Positions 1 to 5,303 of a DNA stretch of 19,907 bases are shown in pieces. Source of the DNA: an uncultured Lachnospiraceae bacterium (GTDB lineage: Bacteria > Bacillota > Clostridia > Lachnospirales > Lachnospiraceae). The notes below the pieces were generated by a model. The model saw only the letters and a list, made by a program, of their open reading frames with translations. It was not told the origin of the DNA and did no database searches. Where the stretch lies: NCBI GenBank assembly GCA_947591115.1, contig CANQCX010000007.1:1-19907 (forward strand), given 5' to 3'. Both the position numbers and the translations under genes were made by a program. Each line of letters opens with the position of its first letter. The stretch's first letter is position 1.

Positions 1-1112
1 GAATACAAGCCTTCAAAATTGTTTACGATATCAAAAATAACCGGAGGCCGGTCGCCTTTTTTCTTTCCTGCGGTCAGGCTTCTTCCGATTTGCTGCAGAT
101 ACAAGATCGGAGATACCGTCGGGCGTAAAAGGATGACTCCGTCAATGCCCTCTACATGAATTCCCTCATTTAACATGTCAATGCAAAACAATAGTTTTAA
201 ATGGCTGCTGTTATCTGCTTTGAACTGTTCAAATTCGCGGCTGCTTTCCGGATTGTCATAAACCGCCTGATAAATATGAGGAGACGGATCCACAAGATGA
301 AACCATTCTTTGGACTGCTCTGCCATTTCCTCCATATGCGCTCTGCCGGAACAAAACACCAGATATTTTCCGTTCTGGCGATTACTCCCGTTTACAGTCA
401 TATGACGCTGGAATACCACATCCAGTCCGTCCGCCTGCTCCAATGTACGGCGCAGCTCATCCAGCAGTCTTTCATTTTCCTGTTCCATTCTTGGATATTT
501 TGCATTTTTCACACGCGCTGCCAGCCGGTTCCATTCCTCCTGATAGGAATACATCGAAACCACGTATTCCGGCGCGGGCAGGATGCCTTCTGCAATGGCT
601 TCCCCAAGCGTCATTTCCGATGCGATACAGCCTCCGAAAATTTCCTCTGCCATATCTCTTTGCCCGTCCAGATAACGGATATTGGTTGCCGAAAGGCCGA
701 GCAGTTTTGCCTTTGGAAAAGCTTCCAACAGTTTTTGTACGCTCTTTCCCCATTCCGCCGCTCCGCAGCGATGAAATTCATCCAAAATGATGTAATCCGC
801 TTTCTGATTTTTTATGTCATTTTCATGTATCATCAGCGAAGAATAGGTTAAAAATACAATATGGGAAAGAATTCCGGCTCCTTCTTTTTCTCCCAGAACC
901 TCCTGCAATCCCTGTACCTGCGTCTGAAAAATATAGGCGCTGGGCGACAGCCAGAGAATCGTACTTAGAGGATGTTCTTCCGCCAGCTTAAAGGCAATAA
1001 AAGATTTGCCGGTTCCCGTCGGATGTATCACAGCGGCCTTCCCTGTTTTTTCCAAAAGCTCCAGAACCGATGCATATGCAGATTGATTGTGAGGAAACAA
1101 AGAAAGACTCAT
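1..1112 (-). CDS. DEAD/DEAH-type superfamily II helicase, 3' part cut off by window edge
   Basis: The reading frame is open on the minus strand from an ATG at 1112 to the window edge, about 370 codons, and the C-terminus lies outside. The superfamily II helicase motifs are visible in order: Walker A HPTGTGKS (residues 30-37), Walker B as DEFH (111-114), motif III SAT (141-143) and motif VI QQIGRS (340-345) in the second RecA-like domain. It should be an ATP-dependent nucleic acid translocase or helicase. Its substrate cannot be read from the sequence, and its C-terminal domains are not visible. The ATG has only a weak ribosome binding site (GAGTGG). An in-frame GTG five codons upstream (1127) is an alternative start. 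The gene begins 20 bp from one end of an inverted-repeat-bounded integrase segment, so its promoter is probably supplied by that segment. A role in a mobile element or in phage defence is possible but not shown. Confidence 0.85.
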   Translation of the reverse strand, partial: MSLSLFPHNQSAYASVLELLEKTGKAAVIHPTGTGKSFIAFKLAEEHPLSTILWLSPSAYIFQTQVQGLQEVLGEKEGAGILSHIVFLTYSSLMIHENDIKNQKADYIILDEFHRCGAAEWGKSVQKLLEAFPKAKLLGLSATNIRYLDGQRDMAEEIFGGCIASEMTLGEAIAEGILPAPEYVVSMYSYQEEWNRLAARVKNAKYPRMEQENERLLDELRRTLEQADGLDVVFQRHMTVNGSNRQNGKYLVFCSGRAHMEEMAEQSKEWFHLVDPSPHIYQAVYDNPESSREFEQFKADNSSHLKLLFCIDMLNEGIHVEGIDGVILLRPTVSPILYLQQIGRSLTAGKKKGDRPPVIFDIVNNFEGLY

Positions 1113-1132
1113 GCTATAACCACTCACTTTCC

Positions 1133-1163
1133 CTGCTTTCGTGAAATAGGTACATTCACGAAA
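1133..1163. repeat. Left inverted repeat / recombinase core site (IR-L)
   Basis: These 31 bases are the exact reverse complement of 2494-2524. Matching stops at once on both sides, so the repeat is sharply bounded. It contains two 9-bp inverted arms, TTTCGTGAA and TTCACGAAA, around a 9-bp asymmetric spacer (TGTACCTAT on the minus strand). That is the layout of a tyrosine recombinase crossover site. It lies in what would be the 5' leader of the helicase transcript, 20 bp before its ATG. Confidence 0.9.
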
Positions 1164-1182
1164 AACCCCCGCCAATCGGCAG
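1161..1182 (-). terminator. Possible weak terminator between integrase and helicase
   Basis: On the minus strand just after the integrase stop there is a short stem, CTGCC with GGCGG around GATT, followed by GGG and a run of T. The stem has only five pairs including one G-U, and the T run does not directly follow it, so efficiency is doubtful. If it works, it would limit read-through from the integrase into the helicase in the orientation shown. Confidence 0.3.
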
Positions 1183-1185
1183 AAA

Positions 1186-2319
1186 TCAAGCGGTTATGAG
1201 CGCTGCCTGACCAACCGTTTGACCATAATTGACTGCAATTGCATTCATACAGGCACGTTTTCTCGATTCGGAAGGATGAACATAGCGGTTCAGTGTAATT
1301 GACACGCTGGAATGCCCTAGAATTTCACTGACGCATTTCACATCTGCACCGCTATTGATGCAATTGGTTGCAAACGTATGGCGCAGGACATGAAAATTTT
1401 TATGATGAATTCCGGCTTCTTTCAGCATACGGGCAAACCGGTACTGGTATGTGCGCGGTTCCATTGGATGATTTCCGCCCAAAAAATAGAGTTCATTGTT
1501 TTGATATTTTTTTAATAGGAATGAAAGCGCGTCGGATAAAGGAATGCTGCGCTGGGAACAGGCGGTTTTGGGACTGCTTTCAATAAGCTGTGTGCGCTGT
1601 TTTTCGCCTTCTACGGATATTCGCTGTACGCTCCGCCTTACGCGAAGCATGTTTTGTTCGAGATCAATATCCGACCAGCGCAGGGCGCATACCTCTCCCA
1701 GACGTAATCCGGTAGAAAGGCAGAGATAGATTCCCAGCTTATTTTTGTCAGACGGAATTCCTTTTATCAGATAGGATAAAAGACGGGATTGCTCCCAATC
1801 GTTAAAAACACGTATTTGTTCCGCTGCTTTTAACTTTCCTGAAGTTTTTAATCTGTGTTCTGAAATATGATAGTGAATCTGTGCATAGGAAAAAATCCGA
1901 TTTAGCACACAGTAAATACTTTTCACTGTATTTGCAGATAAATTCATGGTCAATTTTTCTTCTGCCAGCTCCGTTTTTATCTGTGTCAGTCGGATGTTTC
2001 CTAATTTTTCATAAATATAATGAAAATAAATATATCGGTATTTTTCATAGGTGGATTTTTTACAACGCCTGAAAACACTTTCCAGCCACTCCGATGCTGC
2101 GGTATGCAGACAAAGGGAGTTTTCCGCCGTAATTGATATGTCTCCTGCATTGGCCGCTTTTTCAATTTCCCGTTTTTTATCTGCCAGCTTCCGCTTCGCC
2201 TCCAAATAGCTTCCCGCATAAACGGAGTAGGATTTTCTCATGCCGTTTACCGTTTTGCTGCAGCGTCCCTCCCAGCGTCCATCCTTGCGATAGTGGATAT
2301 TTTCTCCATGTCTTCCCAT
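1186..2319 (-). CDS. Tyrosine-type site-specific recombinase (integrase family), probable invertase
   Basis: This is a 377-residue phage/Tn916-type integrase. Residues 1 to about 60 (around RKDGRWEGR) look like an arm-site DNA-binding domain, the next hundred or so like a SAM-like core-binding domain, and the rest is the catalytic domain. The catalytic residues are present: R206 (GLRLGE), H310 and R313 (HVLR), H336 (LGHSS) and nucleophile Y346 (NRYVH), so the enzyme appears intact. The ATG at 2319 is preceded by AAAGGTGG with nine bases of spacing. The gene is bracketed by a perfect inverted pair of core sites and has no visible excisionase partner, so it probably inverts its own segment and is not an element integrase in the usual sense. 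Its own promoter is unclear; a weak GTGTCA/CATAAT pair lies upstream at about 2352-2382. Confidence 0.93.
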   Translation of the reverse strand: MGRHGENIHYRKDGRWEGRCSKTVNGMRKSYSVYAGSYLEAKRKLADKKREIEKAANAGDISITAENSLCLHTAASEWLESVFRRCKKSTYEKYRYIYFHYIYEKLGNIRLTQIKTELAEEKLTMNLSANTVKSIYCVLNRIFSYAQIHYHISEHRLKTSGKLKAAEQIRVFNDWEQSRLLSYLIKGIPSDKNKLGIYLCLSTGLRLGEVCALRWSDIDLEQNMLRVRRSVQRISVEGEKQRTQLIESSPKTACSQRSIPLSDALSFLLKKYQNNELYFLGGNHPMEPRTYQYRFARMLKEAGIHHKNFHVLRHTFATNCINSGADVKCVSEILGHSSVSITLNRYVHPSESRKRACMNAIAVNYGQTVGQAALITA

Positions 2320-2348
2320 AAATTCTGACCACCTTTCCTGACCATAAA

Positions 2349-2468
2349 AAAGTCATTATGTATGTTTTTTGAATGATATTGACACATTTTGAGAAGCTTG
2401 GGATGGATTTTTTTAGAAAAATATTCTTGACTTTTTGTGCATAGTGTACTAACATGTATAAAGTCATT
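2349..2468. repeat. Pair of 9-bp direct repeats, possible arm-binding or operator sites
   Basis: AAAGTCATT occurs at 2349-2357 and again at 2460-2468, one near the integrase start and one between the outward promoter and the right repeat. The integrase has an apparent arm-binding domain, so these could be its accessory sites or an autoregulatory operator. In AT-rich DNA a 9-bp repeat can be chance. Confidence 0.25.
2427..2455 (+). promoter_or_regulatory. Outward-facing sigma-A promoter inside the invertible segment
   Basis: The -35 is TTGACT (2427-2432) and the -10 is TAACAT (2450-2455), with the optimal 17-bp spacer. A second possible -10, TATAAA, lies at 2457-2462. The start site would be near 2462. 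It points rightwards through IR-R. In this orientation the first thing downstream is the terminator at 2548-2586, with no gene before it. After inversion it would point at the helicase with a leader of roughly 80 nt. Confidence 0.6.
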
Positions 2469-2493
2469 TAAGGAAGTTTGCTAAATAACAGGA

Positions 2494-2524
2494 TTTCGTG
2501 AATGTACCTATTTCACGAAAGCAG
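2494..2524. repeat. Right inverted repeat / recombinase core site (IR-R)
   Basis: This is an exact 31-base reverse complement of 1133-1163. It carries the same TTTCGTGAA and TTCACGAAA arms around the spacer TGTACCTAT. The spacer is asymmetric, so the two sites have a defined, opposed orientation, which favours inversion. Confidence 0.9.
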
Positions 2525-2547
2525 ATTTGTTTTATATATCAAAATAG

Positions 2548-2586
2548 AAACCCCTGCTTTTCGCATTATGTGGAAAGCAGGGGTTT
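2548..2586. terminator. Strong bidirectional terminator right of the invertible segment
   Basis: A perfect 13-bp stem (2548-2560 with 2574-2586) around a 13-nt loop contains CCCCTGC/GCAGGGG. The stem ends in T residues on the plus strand, with an A-rich flank giving T residues on the minus strand. It would stop the outward promoter in the present orientation, and would stop integrase transcription if the segment were flipped. The rest of the gap to 2685 shows no gene. Confidence 0.85.
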
Positions 2587-2685
2587 TTGAATCAATTTAC
2601 ACTGCATTTTAAACCGACGATTCCGCATCTGCTCCGTCAAAAGTTCCTTTTGGGAATCATTAAAGTAGCATTGCAAGACTTCCTA

Positions 2686-2694
2686 TGCTATAAT
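2686..2694 (+). promoter_or_regulatory. Extended -10 promoter for the LUD-domain gene
   Basis: TGC followed by a perfect TATAAT (2689-2694) forms an extended -10. No good -35 lies at the usual distance, which is tolerated for extended -10 promoters. The ribosome binding site AGGAGG (2715-2720) then precedes the ATG by six bases. Confidence 0.65.
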
Positions 2695-2726
2695 AACAAG
2701 ACAAAGAATAAAGTAGGAGGCATAAG

Positions 2727-3365
2727 ATGAGCATCAGAAGTGAATACTATGAAAAACTCGCAGAAACCGTAATGAAAAATCTCAAAAAACGGCAGATCGA
2801 CGCCTGTTATTGTCCAACCGTTTCCGAAGCAAAACAAAAGGCGCTTTCTTATCTGACGCCGGACTGTTCCGTTTCCTGCGGCGGCTCCATGACTTTGGAG
2901 GAGACCGGAATCTTAAAGGCTTTAAGGGAACGCAGCGATATCCGTCTGATCGACCGCGCCACAGCTTCTTCTCCGGAAGAGATCAAAAAGATGTACCATG
3001 AAGCGCTGGCATGCGATTATTATTTTATGAGTACCAACGCCCTTACGCTGGATGGCGAACTGGTCAATATTGACGGAAACGGCAATCGGGTTGCCGCGCT
3101 GATCTACGGGCCGGAGCATGTCATTATCGTTGCCGGAATGAATAAGGTTGCCGCAGACCTCGCAGAAGCGCTCAACCGCGTCCACAATACCGCTACCCCG
3201 CTCAACTGCATCCGGCTTGGCAAAAAGACGCCATGCGCTGCGACAGGCGCCTGTGCGAACTGCCTTTCTGCGGACTGCATCTGCAATCAGATTGTCATTA
3301 CGCGCCGAAGCGGAAATCCGGATCGGATAAAAGTCATTCTGGTCGGAGACGATTTGGGATATTAA
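2727..3365 (+). CDS. LUD-domain protein, LutC/YkgG-like (lactate utilization family)
   Basis: This 212-residue protein belongs to the LUD (formerly DUF162) family. It shows the hallmark stretch SCGGSMTLEETGI near residues 51-63, the MSTNALTLDGELVNIDGNGNR segment (about 101-121) and the GPEHVIIVAG strand. Family members such as LutC act with iron-sulfur partners LutA and LutB in lactate oxidation. Neither partner is nearby, so this is the stand-alone type common in Clostridia, whose role is not established. The C-terminal part has a cysteine-rich stretch (CAATGACANC, then DCIC) that could bind a metal or cluster. The gene appears monocistronic, with its own extended -10 promoter, a perfect AGGAGG and a terminator directly after it. 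Confidence 0.88.
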   Translation: MSIRSEYYEKLAETVMKNLKKRQIDACYCPTVSEAKQKALSYLTPDCSVSCGGSMTLEETGILKALRERSDIRLIDRATASSPEEIKKMYHEALACDYYFMSTNALTLDGELVNIDGNGNRVAALIYGPEHVIIVAGMNKVAADLAEALNRVHNTATPLNCIRLGKKTPCAATGACANCLSADCICNQIVITRRSGNPDRIKVILVGDDLGY

Positions 3366-3378
3366 AATAAGCAAAACG

Positions 3379-3406
3379 AAAAGGCCTGCCCTCCGGCAGA
3401 CCTTTT
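3379..3406. terminator. Terminator between the convergent LUD-domain gene and rpsU
   Basis: The stem AAAAGGCCTGCC pairs with GGCAGACCTTTT around a 4-nt loop with one internal mismatch. T-rich flanks on either strand make it suitable for both converging genes. Confidence 0.85.
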
Positions 3407-3419
3407 ACTTTCATCTTTA

Positions 3420-3596
3420 CTAATTGTACTTTCTTTTTCTAGCAGCTTCAGATTTCTTCTTACGTTTTACGCTTGGCTTTTCGTAATGCTCTCTTTTACG
3501 AATTTCCTGCTGGATACCAGCTTTTGCACAGTTTCGTTTGAATCTGCGTAAAGCGCTATCTAAAGTCTCGTTTTCTTTTACAATTACACTAGACAT
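3420..3596 (-). CDS. rpsU: 30S ribosomal protein S21
   Basis: This 58-residue protein begins MSSVIVKENETLDSALRRF and ends in a lysine/arginine-rich tail (VKRKKKSEAARKRKYN), matching S21 in sequence and length. It is a small subunit protein near the platform that helps recognition of the mRNA start region. The ATG at 3596 follows a GGAGGGAGG-rich leader. The gene has its own promoter overlapping the 3' end of the upstream MATE gene, and shares a bidirectional terminator with the LUD-domain gene. Confidence 0.96.
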   Translation of the reverse strand: MSSVIVKENETLDSALRRFKRNCAKAGIQQEIRKREHYEKPSVKRKKKSEAARKRKYN

Positions 3597-3670
3597 TCTC
3601 TCGCACCTAACCTCCCTCCAGTTGCAAATTGTGCATCAACTGTAAGGTACTCTTTATTGCACTATCAAAT

Positions 3671-3698
3671 ATTTTAACAAATTATTCCCATTTGTCAA
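3671..3698 (-). promoter_or_regulatory. rpsU promoter, overlapping the end of the MATE gene
   Basis: On the minus strand there is a perfect -35 TTGACA (3693-3698), a 16-bp spacer and a -10 TAAAAT (3671-3676). The -35 lies inside the last codons of the MATE gene and the -10 just past its stop, so rpsU can be expressed independently. Confidence 0.75.
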
Positions 3699-5139
3699 TA
3701 GGTTTTGGAGGATTCTTGAAATTACTTATAAGCGCAATCGGTTCCCCTAATTCTCGGTACGTACGCACGATCAATACCGCCGCAATGGCAAACGTGAAAA
3801 GATCCGATACCGGCATGGAATACAGGACGCCGTCCAGTCCCCAAAACAGGGGAAGCAGGAGGGCAAAGCCTACGCCGAATACAATTTCACGCACCATCGA
3901 AAGCATCGTTGAAGCCGCCGCTTTTCCCATCGCCTGAAGGAAAATAAAACAGGCTTTATTTACGCAGGCAAAGATGATCATGCAAAGATAGATCCGAAAT
4001 GCTTTTTGGGCGAATTCGGTATAATAAATGCTCTCATTGGCGCCGCCGAAGATCCGGATCAGCACATTCGGGAACAGCTCTGCGATCACAAATGCCGCGC
4101 AGCCGACCAGCGCTTCCGCCGCCAGCAGTCGGGAAAACAATTCCCGCACCCTTTTCGGCAGTCCCGCGCCCATATTATATCCGGCGATCGGGATGCATCC
4201 TGCCGCCATCCCGACTACAATCGATATGACGACCTGAAAAAATTTCATAACAATCCCGACTACCGCCATCGGAACCTGCGCATACTGCTCCTGCCCAAAC
4301 ACCGAATCCAATGCGCCGTATTTACGGATCATATTATTGATGGCCGCCATTGCCGCCACCAGCGAAATCTGGGACAAAAAACTGGTAATGCCAAGCGTCA
4401 GCGTTTTCTTTACAACGGCGCCCTCCATGTAAAAATCCTGCTTGTTCGGACGGAGCAGCTTCATATTGCAAAGATACCAGAGCGCTAAAGCCGCGGTTAC
4501 GATCTGCCCGATGACCGTTGCGACGGCAGCTCCCATCATGCCCCATCGAAATACAAAAATAAAAATCGGATCCAGAACGATATTGATCAAAGCGCCCGCC
4601 AGCGTAGACGCCATAGCAAATTTCGGCGCTCCGTCCGCACGAATGATCGGATTCATTGCCTGCCCGAACATGTAAAAAGGAATTCCCAAAGAAATATAGA
4701 AAAAATATTCTTTGGAACAGGCAAAGGTCTGCGCATTTACCGTTCCGCCAAAGACCGTAATGATCGGTTCTGCAAAAACCAGATAAAGTATACATAAAAC
4801 GATGCTTCCCGCAATCGTCATTACGACCGAATTTCCAACGCTTTTCTTCGCGCTTGACGCATCCTTTCTGCCTAGACATAAACTAACGTACGCGCAGCAG
4901 CCGTCTCCGATCATGACGGCAGCAGCCAGCGCGATAACCGTAAGCGGAAACACTACCGTATTGGCGGCATTTCCATAGGAGCCGAGATAATCGGCGTTTG
5001 CAATAAAAATCTGATCGACGATATTGTACAATGCTCCGACCAGAAGCGAAATGATACATGGAACCGCATACCTCCTCATCAGACCGGCGATGCTTTCCGT
5101 TCCTAAAAATTGATTTCCGTTTGTTTCATTTGTTTCCAT
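3682..5139 (-). CDS. MATE family multidrug/toxin efflux transporter
   Basis: This 485-residue, strongly hydrophobic protein has about twelve predicted membrane spans. The two-repeat MATE layout is visible: AVPCIISLLVGALYNIVDQIFIA in span 1, and the second half starting around LGITSFLSQISLVAAMAAINNMI. Other family-typical stretches are GAALINIVLDPIFIFVFRWGMMGAAVATVIGQ (residues about 190-220) and AAGCIPIAGYNMGA. MATE proteins export cationic drugs or metabolites using a sodium or proton gradient; the substrate here is unknown. The ATG at 5139 is preceded by AAGGAAG. Upstream are a strong promoter (5244-5272) and then a terminator-like hairpin (5191-5235), so expression may be attenuated. Confidence 0.92.
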   Translation of the reverse strand: METNETNGNQFLGTESIAGLMRRYAVPCIISLLVGALYNIVDQIFIANADYLGSYGNAANTVVFPLTVIALAAAVMIGDGCCAYVSLCLGRKDASSAKKSVGNSVVMTIAGSIVLCILYLVFAEPIITVFGGTVNAQTFACSKEYFFYISLGIPFYMFGQAMNPIIRADGAPKFAMASTLAGALINIVLDPIFIFVFRWGMMGAAVATVIGQIVTAALALWYLCNMKLLRPNKQDFYMEGAVVKKTLTLGITSFLSQISLVAAMAAINNMIRKYGALDSVFGQEQYAQVPMAVVGIVMKFFQVVISIVVGMAAGCIPIAGYNMGAGLPKRVRELFSRLLAAEALVGCAAFVIAELFPNVLIRIFGGANESIYYTEFAQKAFRIYLCMIIFACVNKACFIFLQAMGKAAASTMLSMVREIVFGVGFALLLPLFWGLDGVLYSMPVSDLFTFAIAAVLIVRTYRELGEPIALISNFKNPPKPIDKWE

Positions 5140-5190
5140 TTTTTCTTCCTTTCCCTGCTGCAGCTTTCTATGTTTTTTTGATATAAAAAA

Positions 5191-5235
5191 AACGTGCGGC
5201 GCTCAACTGGATTTACGCATTGAGTGCTACACGTT
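5191..5235 (-). terminator. alaS terminator, also positioned as a leader hairpin of the MATE gene
   Basis: A long stem (5191-5206 with 5220-5235) has AACGTG/CACGTT at its base, one mismatch, two G-U-type pairs and a 13-nt loop. On the minus strand it is followed by eight T residues, and the plus-strand side is T-rich too. It follows the alaS stop by about 70 bp, but lies downstream of the promoter that faces the MATE gene. Confidence 0.85.
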
Positions 5236-5243
5236 CTTTTTGT

Positions 5244-5272
5244 ATTTTACGCAAAAAAATTGAATTTGTCAA
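5244..5272 (-). promoter_or_regulatory. Strong sigma-A promoter facing the MATE gene
   Basis: On the minus strand there is a perfect -35 TTGACA (5267-5272), a 17-bp spacer and a -10 TAAAAT (5244-5249). The predicted start (about 5237) coincides with the base of the hairpin at 5191-5235, so the RNA would begin as a terminator hairpin. Confidence 0.7.
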
Positions 5273-5303
5273 AAGGCAAAATGAAAAAAATTTGAAAAAA
5301 TTT

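Larger units (their letters stand above)
1133..2524. mobile_element. Predicted invertible DNA segment carrying its own tyrosine recombinase and an outward promoter
   Basis: A 31-bp perfect inverted repeat bounds 1,330 bp holding one integrase gene and about 175 bp of AT-rich regulatory DNA. Inverted copies of a site lead tyrosine recombinases to invert the DNA between them; excision would need direct repeats. The helicase gene starts 20 bp outside the left repeat. A bidirectional terminator starts 24 bp outside the right repeat. An outward promoter (2427-2455) lies inside next to the right repeat. Inversion would exchange which flank that promoter reads into: the terminator now, the helicase after flipping. 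The repeats, gene and promoter match are seen in the sequence; that inversion occurs, and its on/off meaning, are inferred. Confidence 0.75.

Noticed and set aside
201..851. A long plus-strand open frame (216 codons)
   Set aside because: It lies wholly opposite the helicase gene, whose minus-strand frame carries all the superfamily II motifs. The plus-strand product has no recognisable domain.
1133..2524. Integrated mobile element with attL/attR
   Set aside because: Integration would leave direct repeats. The 31-bp copies are inverted, and no cargo or excisionase lies between them.
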